A DNA stretch of 64,000 bases, taken from the NCBI RefSeq assembly GCF_900178005.1, contig NZ_FXBS01000006.1, forward strand, positions 1,178,001 to 1,242,000, in the 5' to 3' direction. Made by a program: the position numbers and the translations under genes. Each line of letters opens with the position of its first letter. The first letter of the stretch is position 1. This document shows positions 19,501 to 29,324 of this stretch, piece after piece. A model generated the notes under the pieces. It worked only from the letters and a program-made list of their open reading frames with translations, was not told the DNA's origin and did not search any database. The stretch comes from Tuberibacillus sp. Marseille-P3662. Lineage in GTDB: Bacteria > Bacillota > Bacilli > Bacillales > Sporolactobacillaceae.

Positions 19501-20825
19501 ACTTTAACCGCTGCGAGTTCAATGATTTTGTGATATACCGCCGATAAACCTGTCGTCTCAACGTCAAAGACGACATAAGTGTCCTCCGCAAGCTTGCGAT
19601 GTTGTTCGTTATAAGCAATGGGGACACCATCATCGACTAAATTGGCTTCCAATCCATATATGGCTTTAATCCCATGCTTTTTGGCGGCAGCAAATGCTTC
19701 CGGAAACGCTTGGACAACGCCGTGGTCTGTAACCGCAATGGCCCTGTGTCCCCAGTCTTTTGCGCGTTTAACCAAATCTCCAGGGGCTGCGATGGCATCC
19801 ATCTGACTCATGGTTGTATGGGCATGCAGTTCCACACGCTTTTCACCTTCAGGGGCATCGTCTGTTATCACATTAGGCTGAATTTCTTCAATATCTTTTC
19901 CCAGCATGACGAGATCACGAACGAATGTATCATTTTGAACACCGCCACGAACTTTGACCCAAATACCTTCTTTTAGTCCAGCAAGCTTAGCAGCATCTTC
20001 CTTATCGCGGAGAAATAACTTGATTTGAATCGAATCGGTATAGTCCGTTATTTTAAACAGAACAAGGGTGCGACCGCTTCGCAACTCGCGTGTCTCTGTC
20101 GCAAAAACATAACCTTGAACTGTGATACGACGCTCTTCTTCAACAATCTGCTTAATCGGTACAGGATCATCCTTAATGTCATAACCATATTTTACTGGAC
20201 CGGCGGGCTCCTCCTCGGCTTCTTGTTGTTTCTTTTTCTCTTGTTGGTCTTTAAGCGCTTGAACCGCTTTTTGTTTGCTTTCTTCATCCCGCTGTTGCTT
20301 AAACGCTTCTATGTCTTGTTCAGAAGTTTCAATTTGCACATCAATCGAGACTTGACCAAACCCAAACCGCTCTAATGTTTGTTGCATCGGCGTGAGCAAT
20401 TTGCGTTTAAACGCTTGTACTTCTGTTTCGTTGGTCAGCTTAATTAACAACTGGTCATTGCTAAAGGACGGTTGTTGGGAACGCAAGCGTGTCCCTAATC
20501 CAGGAGAATGCTCCACTAAGGCGGCTGAGATACGTGGCCAATATTGTGTTAGAACTTCAGGATTCAACGCTGCCTGCGTATAAATCGAAACCGTAATGTT
20601 GGCAATATCTGCGAAAGCCTGACTTAATTCACTTTCGAACCATTCGAATACGTGATAAGGCAGCGGTTCATTAAGGCTAATATGAAAATGCCACTGTTGT
20701 TCCTGCTGCCATACGGTGAGTTTTTGTATTTCTGCATCATGAAAATAACGTTCCTTAACGTCATCTGGGGCGCCAATTTGCCTTAATAATAATTGCAGAC
20801 GATCTTGTTTCGTTTTGCCTTCCAC
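16533..20825 (-). CDS. polC: DNA polymerase III alpha subunit, Gram-positive type PolC
   Basis: Main replicative polymerase with built-in 3'-5' proofreading. Product 1430 residues (B. subtilis 1437). Order: N-terminal domain, OB domain ([20 protein letters not shown], about 240), split PHP domain, DnaQ exonuclease ([12 protein letters not shown] near 425, [14 protein letters not shown] near 570), zinc cysteines ([14 protein letters not shown]), and the polymerase active site [15 protein letters not shown] near 960, ending NQLSLF, the usual clamp-binding end. The frame extends 12 codons upstream through a terminator stem, so I start at GTG 20823-20825, 8 nt after GGAGG. No intein is seen. Confidence 0.97.
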   Translation of the reverse strand: MEGKTKQDRLQLLLRQIGAPDDVKERYFHDAEIQKLTVWQQEQQWHFHISLNEPLPYHVFEWFESELSQAFADIANITVSIYTQAALNPEVLTQYWPRISAALVEHSPGLGTRLRSQQPSFSNDQLLIKLTNETEVQAFKRKLLTPMQQTLERFGFGQVSIDVQIETSEQDIEAFKQQRDEESKQKAVQALKDQQEKKKQQEAEEEPAGPVKYGYDIKDDPVPIKQIVEEERRITVQGYVFATETRELRSGRTLVLFKITDYTDSIQIKLFLRDKEDAAKLAGLKEGIWVKVRGGVQNDTFVRDLVMLGKDIEEIQPNVITDDAPEGEKRVELHAHTTMSQMDAIAAPGDLVKRAKDWGHRAIAVTDHGVVQAFPEAFAAAKKHGIKAIYGLEANLVDDGVPIAYNEQHRKLAEDTYVVFDVETTGLSAVYHKIIELAAVKVKDGAIIDRFEAFANPHHPLSQTTTELTGITDDMVQDAPEIDVVLKDFYEFTGDAVLVAHNAQFDMGFLNVGYEQVGLSKAPNPVIDTLELGRMLYPDMKNHRLNTLCKAFNIELTQHHRAIYDAEATGYLLWKMATDAIEREIDYHDELNNHMGQGSFKRVRPSHCTILAVNQTGLKNLYKLVSLAHVDYFYRVPRIPRSQLEKYREGLMIGSGCSQGEVFEAAMQKSEDDLEAAAQFYDYLEIQPPDILQHLIEKELVDHELALKQIIGKIIKIGEKLDKPVVATGNVHYMDRHEHLYRQILIASQGGNPLNRQTQPPVHFRTTNEMLEAFQFLGEDKAKEVVVTATNAIADQIEDLAPVPDQLYTPVIEGSADEVRDMCYGEAKRRYGEDLPEIVAERLDKELESIIGHGFDVIYLISAKLVKKSLVDGYLVGSRGSVGSSFVATVMDITEVNPLPAHYVCSECCHSEFFTDGSVACGFDLPDQNCPHCGAAYLKDGHDIPFETFLGFKGDKVPDIDLNFSGEYQPVAHNYTKELFGEDKVYRAGTIGTVADKTAFGFVKGYEGDHELHFRGAEIDRLASGCTGVKRTTGQHPGGIIVVPDYMEIYDCTPIQYPADDQSSEWRTTHFDFHSIHDNLLKLDILGHDDPTVIRMLQDLSGMDPLSIPTDDPDVMSIFNSPDALGVTQEQIRSSTGALGLPEFGTRFVRQMLEDTRPSTFDELVRISGLSHGTDVWVGNAQELINDGICDLKDVISCRDDIMIYLLYKGLEPSMAFTIMEFVRKGRGLKDEWIEEMKKHDVPEWYIASCLKIKYMFPKAHATAYVLMAVRIAYFKVHHPILFYATYFSVRADDFDIDIMRRGAGAIRSKIDEIAEKGFDASPKEKSLHTVLEIALEMCERGFSFKSVDLYKSSAADFIVDGDTLIPPFNALSGVGTNAALNIVEARKAGEFLSKEDLQKRAKLSKTVVEYLDQHGCLNGLPEANQLSLF

Positions 20826-20845
20826 TTGCTTCTCCTCCCATAAGG

Positions 20846-20872
20846 AAAAAAGGCACCTCATTTAAGAGGTGC
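20846..20872 (-). terminator. Intrinsic terminator between proS and polC
   Basis: Minus strand GCACCTC, loop TTAAAT, GAGGTGC, then CTTTTTTCC: a perfect 7-bp stem with a T run. It ends 20 nt before the polC GTG, so polC must rely on read-through or on a promoter inside proS. Confidence 0.85.
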
Positions 20873-20878
20873 ACGTGT

Positions 20879-22510
20879 TTAATTTAAATATTGAGCAATG
20901 GTGTGAATGACTTCGGATGCCTGGCTTTCAAATGATTCACCGGTCGCCCGGATCTTAACCTCAACAATGCCTTCAGCAGCCCTTTTTCCGACCGTCACGC
21001 GGACAGGACAACCAATCAAGTCGGCATCAGCGAATTTGACACCCGCACGTTCTTTGCGATCATCGAGTAAAACCTCATGGCCTTGTTTGTCCAAATCTTT
21101 GTAAATTGATTCTGCGAGTTCCATTTGTTCCATTTTTTTAGGATTCACCGCGATCACGTGAACATGAAACGGTGCAATCGATACCGGCCATTTCAAACCG
21201 TCATCATCATGATATTGTTCAGCAACTGCTGACAATGTTCTTGAAACCCCAATACCGTAACAGCCCATTTTGAGCGGCTTCGATTTTCCATTTTCGTCAA
21301 GAAACTCGGCACCCATCGCTTCACTATACTTCGTCCCTAATTTGAACACTTGTCCAATTTCAATGCCTTGAGCAAACTGAATCGTCCCATGGCCATCTGG
21401 GGAAGGATCTCCTTCTTGAATCATTCTCACGTCACTAAAGGATTCAATCCCCAAGTCACGCTCCGGATTCACATTATAGTGCTGAACCTCACCATTGGTT
21501 CCAGCGATAAATCCGTTAACAACCGCCTTTAAACCCTGATCCGCTAAGACTTCAACATCTCCAGGATTAAGAACGTCAAAGGTAAGCTCACTGGCGTCAA
21601 CATCATCTAACACATCTGCTTCCAGCAAGTTTTTGACCTTAACATCATTGACTTCATCCTGTCCTCGTGAATAGACAGCGACATAGGTTGAACCTGTTGT
21701 AAAGAAGGAAACGTGTATCTCCTTCTCATCCGACCTGTCATAATCCCCAGTGTCAAGCACTTGTACAGGTTCATTAGTTGGACTAACCGTATCCATAACA
21801 GACGCCATCTCGATATTCGCAGCATATTCGGATCCCGATGAAAAGGCAATCGTATCTTCACCGACATCAGCTAATGCCATGAATTCATGGGTATCTTTGC
21901 CGCCCATTGCTCCGGAATCAGCAATAACAGCTCGAAAATCCAAACCGCAACGGTTAAAAATATTTTTATAAGCTTGAAACATGGTTTCATAGGATTGATC
22001 CAAGGTCACTTCATCACTATGAAACGAATAAGCGTCTTTCATTAAAAATTCACGCCCACGTAACAAGCCGAAACGTGGACGGCGTTCGTCACGATATTTG
22101 GCTTGAATTTGATAAAGGGTCATCGGCAACTTTTTGTAGCTATTCAAAAAATCGCGCGTTAAGCTTGTAATTAATTCTTCGTGTGTCGCTCCTAACGCGA
22201 AATCTCGCCCATGCCGATCTTTAAGCCGCATGAGTTCAGGCCCATAGACATCCCAACGTCCTGTCTCATGCCACAGTTCCGCAGGTTGAATCGCCGGCAT
22301 CAGCAGTTCCTGAGCACCGGTACGATTCATTTCCTCACGAATGATGGCTTGAATTTTTTGTAACACTTTGTGACCGAGCGGCAAGTAAGAATAGATACCT
22401 GCAGCATTTTGGCGAATAAATCCTGCCCTGTATAAGTACCGGTGGCTGGCACAATCAGCATCAGCCGGATTTTCTTTCATTGTAGGTATAAATAGTTGAC
22501 TTTGCTTCAT
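20879..22510 (-). CDS. proS: Prolyl-tRNA synthetase, bacterial type, with degenerate editing insert
   Basis: Charges tRNA-Pro. Product 543 residues, about 20 shorter than the B. subtilis enzyme (564). Class II motifs are intact: motif 2 [20 protein letters not shown] (about 138-157) and motif 3 [12 protein letters not shown] (about 415-426), then an anticodon-binding domain. The shortfall is in the editing (INS) insert, about 225-380. The conserved lysine position (KS in B. subtilis) is His266, the preceding helix is shortened, and the GxxxP-type loop expected near 312-318 is gone. Aminoacylation should work; editing of Ala-tRNA-Pro probably does not. Start chosen at [10 protein letters not shown] with GGAGGGG upstream. 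Confidence 0.95.
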   Translation of the reverse strand: MKQSQLFIPTMKENPADADCASHRYLYRAGFIRQNAAGIYSYLPLGHKVLQKIQAIIREEMNRTGAQELLMPAIQPAELWHETGRWDVYGPELMRLKDRHGRDFALGATHEELITSLTRDFLNSYKKLPMTLYQIQAKYRDERRPRFGLLRGREFLMKDAYSFHSDEVTLDQSYETMFQAYKNIFNRCGLDFRAVIADSGAMGGKDTHEFMALADVGEDTIAFSSGSEYAANIEMASVMDTVSPTNEPVQVLDTGDYDRSDEKEIHVSFFTTGSTYVAVYSRGQDEVNDVKVKNLLEADVLDDVDASELTFDVLNPGDVEVLADQGLKAVVNGFIAGTNGEVQHYNVNPERDLGIESFSDVRMIQEGDPSPDGHGTIQFAQGIEIGQVFKLGTKYSEAMGAEFLDENGKSKPLKMGCYGIGVSRTLSAVAEQYHDDDGLKWPVSIAPFHVHVIAVNPKKMEQMELAESIYKDLDKQGHEVLLDDRKERAGVKFADADLIGCPVRVTVGKRAAEGIVEVKIRATGESFESQASEVIHTIAQYLN

Positions 22511-22526
22511 CAACAACCCCCCTCCA

Positions 22527-23786
22527 TTAATCCATCATGAAGATTCTCTGAATGTCATTCCATGTTACGACAATCATTAATAACATTAACAAGGCAAACC
22601 CGACAAAATGGGCAAGGGTTTCCTTTTGCGGATCGACAGGTTTACCCCGAATCCCTTCAAATATAAGGAATAACAAGCGTCCGCCATCTAAAGCCGGCAG
22701 CGGCAGAAGATTAATAATAGCGAGGTTAATACTCAAAAGGCCTGCCCAATTTAAGACAAATAAGAGCCCTTGATCAACTGCCTGGCCTGTCATATTATAG
22801 ATACCAACCGGTCCGGCTAAGCTATCAAGCCCGATAGCGCCCGTTACTAATTGTTTAAGTGCATCTAACTCAAGTTTAATAAAATTAAATGTTTGGAAAA
22901 CGCCGTGTTGGATCGATCCCACAAATGACTTTTCGTAAAATGCCGTCACGCCAATATAACCACTATCCGGTTGTTTCGGGCGCTCGTCAGGTGTGAGTTG
23001 AACATCCTGCGTCTGACCATTTCTTGCAATAGTCACATTAAGACGATCACCAGGATGTTTTGAAATCGTTGTTGCCATTTCATTCCAACCGTCGACAGGC
23101 TCATCATTAATCTGCTTCACAACATCCCCATGTTCGAGTCCTGCTTTGGCGGCCGGGGTATCTCCTTGAACCTGACCAATCTTAGCTTGATCGGAAGGAA
23201 TACCTTGTAACATAAAGTAAACGATTAATACAACCAAGGCTAAAATAAAGTTCATAAAGGGGCCAGCAAGTATAGCAAGAAACCGATCAAACACTGATTT
23301 CGAACCAAATTGCCGGTCCAACGGAGCAATTTGATAACCTTGTTCATCCATGACATATTCTGCTTTACGATCTAATTCATAGGTTTCCGAACCACTGACT
23401 TCATCTTCGTAGCCGCGAATGATCAAGTCACCTTCCAAATCCGCATGATCTACAATCACTGCTTTGGCTTCTGGATGTTTTTCCAGATGGTTGATATATA
23501 TTTTGGTGACTTGACCAAAATTATTAAATGTCAAACCGACCCGCTGCCCCGGCTTAATTTCAACAATCTCTGGATCTTCACCAGCCATTCGGACAAACCC
23601 GCCAATAGGCAATAACCTTAGGGTATAGACGGTTTCCTTCTTCTTGATCGAGAATAACTTAGGTCCGAATCCAATCGCAAATTCACGGCATAAGATCCCG
23701 GCTCGTTTGGCTAAAATCAAATGACCAAATTCATGAATAGAAACAAGCACTCCAAATATAATTACAACAGCTATAAACGTATCCAA
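22527..23786 (-). CDS. rseP: Site-2 intramembrane zinc metalloprotease RseP/RasP
   Basis: Cleaves membrane-embedded substrates such as anti-sigma factors and signal-peptide remnants. Product 419 residues: the zinc motif HEFGH (about 20) in the first membrane helix, [14 protein letters not shown], a central PDZ domain (about 205-270), and [13 protein letters not shown] near 360, holding the third zinc ligand. I start at TTG 23784-23786, giving [12 protein letters not shown], because GAGGTG precedes it at good spacing; a GTG three codons earlier lies inside that site. Between dxr and proS, the conserved order. Confidence 0.95.
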   Translation of the reverse strand: MDTFIAVVIIFGVLVSIHEFGHLILAKRAGILCREFAIGFGPKLFSIKKKETVYTLRLLPIGGFVRMAGEDPEIVEIKPGQRVGLTFNNFGQVTKIYINHLEKHPEAKAVIVDHADLEGDLIIRGYEDEVSGSETYELDRKAEYVMDEQGYQIAPLDRQFGSKSVFDRFLAILAGPFMNFILALVVLIVYFMLQGIPSDQAKIGQVQGDTPAAKAGLEHGDVVKQINDEPVDGWNEMATTISKHPGDRLNVTIARNGQTQDVQLTPDERPKQPDSGYIGVTAFYEKSFVGSIQHGVFQTFNFIKLELDALKQLVTGAIGLDSLAGPVGIYNMTGQAVDQGLLFVLNWAGLLSINLAIINLLPLPALDGGRLLFLIFEGIRGKPVDPQKETLAHFVGFALLMLLMIVVTWNDIQRIFMMD

Positions 23787-23823
23787 CGCGACCACCTCAC
23801 ATGCTCATTCACTTTGAACTATA

Positions 23824-24981
23824 CTAACCATTATGTGTCAATACATCTTCCGTTAACCGTCTTGTTTCCTGGTCGATCGCTAAGACCGTGTCAAGATCTG
23901 GACGGTCCACCTGATCATGCTTGTCCAAAATGTCACTGACAACCTGTTCAATCCCTAAAAAGGAAAGATTGCCATTTAAAAAGTGTTGAACCGCTACTTC
24001 ATTCGCCGCATTCAAAACTGTCGGCATACTGCCACCTGCTTGCCCAGCTTCAAAGGCCAGTTTTAAACTATAGAAACGGTCATAATCAACGGGCAAGAAA
24101 TTTAATGTCCCAACTTCCCATAAGTTTAACCTGTTTGCCTCTGGATGTTCAAGCCGGTGTGGATATGTTAAGGCATATTGGATCGGTCCTTTCATGTCTG
24201 GATGCCCTAACTCAGCGATCACACTTCTATCAATATATTCAACAAGTGAATGAACAATGCTTTCTTTATGTATCACCACATCAATTTTCTCATACGGCAT
24301 ATCAAAAAGCCAATGCGCCTCAATGACTTCGAGACCTTTATTCATCATCGTTGCTGAATCAACTGTAATTTTGGCTCCCATCGACCAATTGGGGTGATTC
24401 AAAGCATTTTCGACCGTCACACCAGCTAACTCATTCCGGCTATAGTCACGAAAACTGCCGCCGGATGCTGTTAGAATAATGCGATCAATGTCTTTGGTAG
24501 ACTCACCGTTCATGGATTGAAAGATAGCCGAATGTTCACTATCAACCGGAATTAAATTAACGTTATGTTTTTTGACTAATTCCATAACAAGGTGGCCAGC
24601 TGTGACTAATGTTTCTTTATTCGCCAAAGCAATATCTTTTCCTGCTTTAATCGCTTCAACAGTGGGAATTAAACCGATACTCCCAAGTACAGCGTTAACA
24701 ACGATGTCATGATCAGGATCACAGGCCGCGGTAACAATCCCTTCCATCCCCGTAACCAACTGCGTTCGGGGCGGCACGAGATGTTGTAGCTTGTCTTTGG
24801 TAGATTCATCTTTCACGGCAACGACTTTGGGTTGGAATTCTTTGATACAGGGCAAGGCTATCTCAATATTTTCACCGAAGGCCATCGCATTCAAACGAAA
24901 CTGATCCGGATGTTGGCGGATGACTTCTAATGTCTGAGTACCGACGGAACCGGTAGCCCCTAATAATCCAATTGACTTCAT
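23824..24981 (-). CDS. dxr: 1-deoxy-D-xylulose-5-phosphate reductoisomerase
   Basis: Second enzyme of the MEP isoprenoid pathway, making 2-C-methyl-D-erythritol 4-phosphate with NADPH. Product 385 residues: NADPH site [16 protein letters not shown] at the N-terminus, [12 protein letters not shown] (about 122), the metal and substrate motif [11 protein letters not shown] (about 147), and [20 protein letters not shown] (about 207). The start [11 protein letters not shown] has GGGAGG 6 nt upstream; the 23-codon upstream extension of the frame lies in cdsA. It follows cdsA and precedes rseP. Confidence 0.96.
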   Translation of the reverse strand: MKSIGLLGATGSVGTQTLEVIRQHPDQFRLNAMAFGENIEIALPCIKEFQPKVVAVKDESTKDKLQHLVPPRTQLVTGMEGIVTAACDPDHDIVVNAVLGSIGLIPTVEAIKAGKDIALANKETLVTAGHLVMELVKKHNVNLIPVDSEHSAIFQSMNGESTKDIDRIILTASGGSFRDYSRNELAGVTVENALNHPNWSMGAKITVDSATMMNKGLEVIEAHWLFDMPYEKIDVVIHKESIVHSLVEYIDRSVIAELGHPDMKGPIQYALTYPHRLEHPEANRLNLWEVGTLNFLPVDYDRFYSLKLAFEAGQAGGSMPTVLNAANEVAVQHFLNGNLSFLGIEQVVSDILDKHDQVDRPDLDTVLAIDQETRRLTEDVLTHNG

Positions 24982-24997
24982 AGTTGACCTCCCACTG

Positions 24998-25774
24998 TCA
25001 GATAACACCAATAATATGAAGAGCTGGTAAAACAAACAACAGACTGTCAAATCTATCTAGTAAACCGCCATGACCTGGCAAGATTTTGCCTGAATCTTTG
25101 ACATCAAGATAACGTTTCAAAGCCGATTCAGCTAGATCACCCATCTGTCCAAACACGGCAACGATTAAAGCAACAATATAAATCATGATTGAGGAATGGA
25201 GAATGTCAAACTCAACCCATTGCTGAAATAAGAAAGCGACAACCAACGCCACGATGATTCCGCCCAGTGACCCCTCTATTGTTTTATTCGGACTAATGGA
25301 CGGGGCCAGTTTGTTTTTACCCATCTTCTTACCGATAAAATAAGCGCCACTATCTGTTGCCCATATTAAAATCAAAACAAATAGGATAAGAAGCAGACTT
25401 TCGTGACGCATATTGACGAGAAGCCCGAACCCATATCCTGTATAAAATACAGCAAAGAACGTATAAGCGACATGATCAACATGAAACCGGTTATGGCTAA
25501 TAAAAGAATAGATTAATAATAATACAGCTGTCACCGAAAGCAAAGGACTTATATTCATGGGATCCATTAAGTCATGATTAACTAAAAATAGCACACTTAA
25601 TATGCCTAACATCGACGGTAGTTCCTGAGCCCTTATATTTTTCATAAACATAAATTCAGTAAAAATTATGGCGGCAATGAGCATGGCAAGAAGTGTAAAA
25701 GCCCATGAACCATACCACAGGACTAACAAAAATAAAGCACCGGCAATGACACCGGTAAGAATCCTTTCTTTCAT
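24998..25774 (-). CDS. cdsA: Phosphatidate cytidylyltransferase (CDP-diglyceride synthase)
   Basis: Integral membrane enzyme making CDP-diacylglycerol, precursor of phosphatidylglycerol and phosphatidylethanolamine. Product 258 residues, mostly hydrophobic with about seven or eight predicted membrane helices. The C-terminal signature [20 protein letters not shown] followed by GLLDRFDS is diagnostic. It follows uppS by 9 nt. Confidence 0.96.
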   Translation of the reverse strand: MKERILTGVIAGALFLLVLWYGSWAFTLLAMLIAAIIFTEFMFMKNIRAQELPSMLGILSVLFLVNHDLMDPMNISPLLSVTAVLLLIYSFISHNRFHVDHVAYTFFAVFYTGYGFGLLVNMRHESLLLILFVLILIWATDSGAYFIGKKMGKNKLAPSISPNKTIEGSLGGIIVALVVAFLFQQWVEFDILHSSIMIYIVALIVAVFGQMGDLAESALKRYLDVKDSGKILPGHGGLLDRFDSLLFVLPALHIIGVI

Positions 25775-25783
25775 AGCGGCCTC

Positions 25784-26554
25784 CTAATTATTCACACTGC
25801 CGAAACGTCGATGTCTTCTGGCAAAATGAGCGATCGCTTCCCCAAGATGCTCTTCAGTAAAATCAGGCCAGAGAACATCCGTAAACCATAACTCGGTATA
25901 GGCAAGTTGCCACAATAGAAAATTGCTTAACCGGATTTCACCGCTCGTCCGGATCAGCAAATCAGGATCGGGATACTGTTTCGTCAACAAATAGCTGGAT
26001 ATAATGCTTTCATCAATATCATTAACAGTTAATTGATCCGCCTGAACATCAGAAATTATTTGCTTAACAGCATCAGTAAGTTCGTGGCGGCTCCCATAAT
26101 TTAAAGCGAAGTTGAGAATCATACCATCGTTCTCGCTCGTCCGACTAATCGCGGTTTCGATCGCTTTGACTGTACCGCGAGGCAACTGCTGTGCATCACC
26201 CATGACTTCAACTCTAACATTGTTTTCGATTAATTCTTCTAAATAGGATGTTAAAAACTGTTCAGGTAATTTCATTAAAAAATCAACTTCTGTTTTGGGA
26301 CGTTTCCAATTTTCTGTTGAAAACGCATAAAGAGTCAATACCTGAACGCCTAGGCGATCGCTTTCCCGAACCATTTTTTTGACAACATCCATACCTTCTT
26401 TATGACCAGCGATCCGGGGTAATCCCCGTTTCTTTGCCCAACGCCCGTTCCCGTCCATGATGATGGCGATATGTGAAGGAATTTGTGTGCTGTCAAAAAG
26501 ATGGGATGCATCATTTTCTTTTTTAGAACCACGTAAATTGAATTTGTTGAGCAT
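25784..26554 (-). CDS. uppS: Undecaprenyl diphosphate synthase
   Basis: cis-Prenyltransferase making the C55 lipid carrier for peptidoglycan and teichoic acids. Product 256 residues: IPSHIAIIMDGNGRWAKKRG (about 26-45) with the catalytic aspartate, TLYAFSTENWKRP, and the C-terminal DLLIRTSGEIRLSNFLLWQL. GGAGG lies 7 nt before the ATG. It is separated from frr by an intrinsic terminator, so its expression depends on read-through or an unseen promoter. Confidence 0.96.
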   Translation of the reverse strand: MLNKFNLRGSKKENDASHLFDSTQIPSHIAIIMDGNGRWAKKRGLPRIAGHKEGMDVVKKMVRESDRLGVQVLTLYAFSTENWKRPKTEVDFLMKLPEQFLTSYLEELIENNVRVEVMGDAQQLPRGTVKAIETAISRTSENDGMILNFALNYGSRHELTDAVKQIISDVQADQLTVNDIDESIISSYLLTKQYPDPDLLIRTSGEIRLSNFLLWQLAYTELWFTDVLWPDFTEEHLGEAIAHFARRHRRFGSVNN

Positions 26555-26613
26555 ACCCGTTCCTCCATTGCCTAGTCCGACAGATTGCAGCCGTTATGTC
26601 TATATGTTGAATA

Positions 26614-26640
26614 CCGAAAAACCCTCATGGAAGAGGGTTT
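26614..26640 (-). terminator. Intrinsic terminator of frr
   Basis: Minus strand AAACCCTC, loop TTCCAT, GAGGGTTT, then TT (five T in all at the end of the stem). Perfect 8-bp stem, about 15 nt after the frr stop codon. Confidence 0.8.
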
Positions 26641-26654
26641 GTTCTGCCAATAAC

Positions 26655-27212
26655 TTAGACTTCCTTAATCTCATTTTCCTTGCTTTGAGCAATCTTGTCA
26701 ATTTCATTGACGTACTCATCTGTCACTTTTTGCACATCTTCTGTCGCACGACGCAAATCATCTTCAGTAATATCACCATTTTTTTCATCTTTTTTTAGGG
26801 TATCATTGGCATCTCTGCGAATGTTGCGAACGGACACTTTCGCATCTTCGGTATATTTTCCAACTTGCTTTACCAAATCTTTGCGTCGTTCTTCAGTTAG
26901 AGCGGGAATGTTAATGCGAATCACATTACCATCGCTGGATGGGGTCAAACCAAGGTCAGCTTTCAAAATGGCCTTTTCCATTTCACCAATGGCTGATTTA
27001 TCAAAAGGTTGGATAACGAGTAATCTTGCTTCTGGTGCCGATACATTAGCAAGTTGATTGAGAGGTGTTGGGGCACCGTAATATAGAACTTGAACCTTGT
27101 CCAAAATAGCAGGATTAGCTCGTCCAGCACGAATCGTGGCTAGATCCTGCTTAAATGTATTCACTGCTTTTTTCATCCGTTCTTTCGTTTCATTGATTAC
27201 TTCATCAGACAT
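26655..27212 (-). CDS. frr: Ribosome recycling factor
   Basis: Splits the post-termination ribosome together with EF-G. Product 185 residues; the signatures [18 protein letters not shown] (about 23-40), [14 protein letters not shown] and [10 protein letters not shown] are typical. It overlaps the 3' end of pyrH by 8 nt and is followed by a terminator. Confidence 0.97.
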   Translation of the reverse strand: MSDEVINETKERMKKAVNTFKQDLATIRAGRANPAILDKVQVLYYGAPTPLNQLANVSAPEARLLVIQPFDKSAIGEMEKAILKADLGLTPSSDGNVIRINIPALTEERRKDLVKQVGKYTEDAKVSVRNIRRDANDTLKKDEKNGDITEDDLRRATEDVQKVTDEYVNEIDKIAQSKENEIKEV

Positions 27213-27942
27213 TTTTATGTTTCCCCCTTATAGTGGTTCCGATTTGTTCACCTTGAATCACACGTTTGATATTCCCTTGTTCAATGATCGAAAAGACAAT
27301 GAGCGGAATGTCATTATCCATGCATAATGAGGAAGCTGTAGAATCCATCACCTGTAAGTCTTCGCTTAAAACGTCCATATAAGATAATCTGGTGTATTTC
27401 TTAGCGGTATCATCCAAAGACGGATCGGCATTGTAGACGCCATCAACATTATTCTTAGCCATGAGAATCACTTCAGCTTCAATTTCCGCTGCTCTTAATG
27501 CCGCTGTCGTATCCGTCGAAAAGTAAGGATTACCCGTCCCGGCAGCAAAAATAACAACGCGTTTCTTTTCTAAATGACGAATCGCTTTACGTCGAATATA
27601 AGGTTCAGCAACTTGCCGCATTTCAATCGACGTTTGGACGCGAGTCTCCACATCAATGGTTTCAAGGGCATCTTGTAGGGCTAAGGCGTTCATACATGTC
27701 CCGAGCATCCCCATATAATCTGCCGTTGCCCGGTCCATGCCCATTTCGCTGCCGACCTTGCCACGCCATATATTGCCGGCACCAACAATGACAGCAACCT
27801 CTACATCCAATTCTACTATTTCTTTAACTTGTCCGGCAATAGACTCAATGACTTTAGGGTCAATACCATAACCAGCATCACCCCTCAAGGCTTCACCGCT
27901 TAGTTTGAGAACGACCCGCTGGTAATCTGCACTGGCTGTCAT
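27205..27942 (-). CDS. pyrH: UMP kinase
   Basis: Bacterial uridylate kinase of the amino acid kinase fold, forming UDP for RNA, DNA and cell-wall sugar synthesis; the family is allosterically controlled by UTP and GTP. Product 245 residues: [10 protein letters not shown] at the N-terminus, [10 protein letters not shown] (about 53), [20 protein letters not shown] (about 132-151) and [10 protein letters not shown]. It lies between tsf, with a strong terminator in the gap, and frr, which it overlaps. Confidence 0.97.
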   Translation of the reverse strand: MTASADYQRVVLKLSGEALRGDAGYGIDPKVIESIAGQVKEIVELDVEVAVIVGAGNIWRGKVGSEMGMDRATADYMGMLGTCMNALALQDALETIDVETRVQTSIEMRQVAEPYIRRKAIRHLEKKRVVIFAAGTGNPYFSTDTTAALRAAEIEAEVILMAKNNVDGVYNADPSLDDTAKKYTRLSYMDVLSEDLQVMDSTASSLCMDNDIPLIVFSIIEQGNIKRVIQGEQIGTTIRGKHKNV

Positions 27943-27973
27943 GATTTCACCTTCCGCTTAGATATGTCTTTTT

Positions 27974-28004
27974 AAAAAAGAGGACACACAAAAAAGTGTC
28001 CTCT
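27974..28004 (-). terminator. Intrinsic terminator of tsf
   Basis: Minus strand AGAGGACAC, 8-nt loop, GTGTCCTCT, then TTTTTT: a 9-bp perfect stem. A second small hairpin, CCCACA/TGTGGG, lies just before it (28009-28023). Confidence 0.9.
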
Positions 28005-28074
28005 AAACCCCACAGGATGTGGGTCCGTTCAACATTTGTCACAGCTGAACTTCCTTGACATGGAGCTACAGCTA

Positions 28075-28956
28075 TTACTTTTTCATTTGTTGTTCCACTT
28101 CTTCAGCGAAATTGTCTTCCCGTTTTTCAAGACCTTCGCCGACTTCATAGCGAACGAAACTTTTTAGGGTTGCGCCTTTGCTTTCAAGGTATTTTTTCAC
28201 TTTTTGATCAGGATCTTTCACAAAATCTTGTTCTAGAAGGCAAATTTCTTGATAGAACTTGTTCAAACGACCTTGAACCATTTTCTCAACAATATGTTCC
28301 GGCTTACCCTCATTAGACGCCTGCTGTTTCAAGACATCACGTTCGTGCGCCACCTCTTCTTCGGGAACGTCTTCACGAGAGGTGTATCTTGGGTTAACAG
28401 CAGCCGCATGCATGGCAATATCCTTAGCTGCTTCTTCATCATTTCCATCAATATGGGATAAAACAGCAATCCGTCCTCCCATGTGTGTATAAGCACCAAA
28501 AGATTCGTTGTCCGTTTTTTCGACAACTTCAAAGCGGCGCAATGAAATTTTCTCTCCGATTTTGGAAATTACTTCATTAATATGTTCTGAAACAGGTTTG
28601 CCGACATTTGGAACCTCTAATGCCAAAGCGTCTTCAACCGTTGCCGGTTTATGATTTAATATAACATCGGCGATTTGATCAATTAATTGAGTAAATTGAT
28701 CGTTCTTAGCGACAAAGTCCGTTTCCGCATTAACTTCCACAATAACGGCTTCATTGCCATCCACTTTGATTTGTGCCAAACCTTCTGCTGCCACACGATC
28801 TGCTTTTTTAGCGGCTTTGGCCATTCCTTTTTCACGCAAAAGATCAACGGCTTGTTCCATATCCCCGTCCGCTTCAGTTAGCGCCTTTTTGCAATCCATC
28901 ATACCTGCGCCCGTTGTCTCACGCAGTTCTTTGACCATCTTTGCATTAATAGCCAT
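28075..28956 (-). CDS. tsf: Elongation factor Ts
   Basis: Nucleotide exchange factor for EF-Tu. Product 293 residues, with the EF-Ts signatures [18 protein letters not shown] (about 9-26) and [15 protein letters not shown] (about 74-88). GGAGGA precedes the ATG. Unlike the tight rpsB-tsf pairing in many bacteria, a 368-nt gap with a terminator and hairpin repeats separates it from rpsB, so it probably has its own promoter; I found no convincing one. Confidence 0.97.
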   Translation of the reverse strand: MAINAKMVKELRETTGAGMMDCKKALTEADGDMEQAVDLLREKGMAKAAKKADRVAAEGLAQIKVDGNEAVIVEVNAETDFVAKNDQFTQLIDQIADVILNHKPATVEDALALEVPNVGKPVSEHINEVISKIGEKISLRRFEVVEKTDNESFGAYTHMGGRIAVLSHIDGNDEEAAKDIAMHAAAVNPRYTSREDVPEEEVAHERDVLKQQASNEGKPEHIVEKMVQGRLNKFYQEICLLEQDFVKDPDQKVKKYLESKGATLKSFVRYEVGEGLEKREDNFAEEVEQQMKK

Positions 28957-29005
28957 GATAATGTCCTCCTTGTATTATGTAGTTTTAACACATTCGCAAC
29001 GAACT

Positions 29006-29031
29006 AGAACATCATTATGTTCTTATTTTTT
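29006..29031 (+). terminator. Terminator-like hairpin on plus strand, antisense to tsf leader
   Basis: AGAACAT, loop CATT, ATGTTCT, then TATTTTTTG on the plus strand: a perfect 7-bp stem followed by T residues. On the minus strand it would instead be a hairpin in the tsf leader without a T run. No plus-strand gene is present upstream, so any terminated transcript would be antisense to tsf. Confidence 0.4.
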
Positions 29032-29083
29032 GCATGTATTCATATAATAGATACGACGTTCATATGTTTAGGGAAGTCAGTTG

Positions 29084-29133
29084 TAATAAGGAAGCTCGGC
29101 TATAATTATAATTATAATAAGGAAGTTCGACTA
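29084..29133. repeat. Direct repeat pair in AT-rich rpsB-tsf gap
   Basis: TAATAAGGAAGYTCGRCTA occurs at 29084-29102 and 29115-29133, two differences between copies, separated by an AT-rich stretch of repeated TATAATTA. The second copy contains AGTTCGAC, the reverse complement of GTCGAACT in each 43-bp unit of the neighbouring array. Perfect TATAAT boxes occur here on the minus strand, but without a matching -35. Confidence 0.55.
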
Positions 29134-29138
29134 AATGC

Positions 29139-29269
29139 GCCACGTCCTATGGCAACGTCGAACTGACTCGCGTCCTGCGAGCCCACGTCCTATGGCAACG
29201 TCGAACTGACTCGCGTCCTGCGAGCCCACGTCCTGTGGCAGCGTCGAACTAACTCACTTCCTGTAAGCC
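29139..29269. repeat. Three tandem 43-bp units forming hairpins with GUCCU loops
   Basis: Units begin at 29141, 29184 and 29227. Each holds two short hairpins: GCCA-C-GTCCT-A-TGGC and CTCGC-GTCCT-GCGAG on the plus strand. The third unit is diverged, its first hairpin reading CCAC-GTCCT-GTGG and its second having loop TTCCT. The paired RUCCU loops recall the published Bacillaceae-1 RNA motif on the plus strand; on the minus strand the loops read AGGAC. No open frame explains the array. Confidence 0.75.
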
Positions 29270-29275
29270 TAAAGC

Positions 29276-29312
29276 CCAAAAAGGTGATAAGGGTCATACG
29301 GCCCTTATCACC
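29276..29312 (-). terminator. Intrinsic terminator of rpsB
   Basis: Minus strand GGTGATAAGGG, 8-nt loop, CCCTTATCACC, then TTTTT: a perfect 11-bp stem starting 12 nt after the rpsB stop codon. It should separate most rpsB transcription from tsf. Confidence 0.9.
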
Positions 29313-29324
29313 CAGATGATTCCC

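Noticed and set aside
20025-20375. Plus-strand frame of 116 codons rich in F and L
   Set aside because: It mirrors the Lys/Glu/Gln-rich linker of PolC; there is no ribosome site.
16533-20825. Intein or frameshift in polC
   Set aside because: The frame is continuous and the length equals that of the B. subtilis enzyme.
29139-29269. CRISPR array
   Set aside because: The 43-bp units are contiguous with no spacers, and no cas genes are present.
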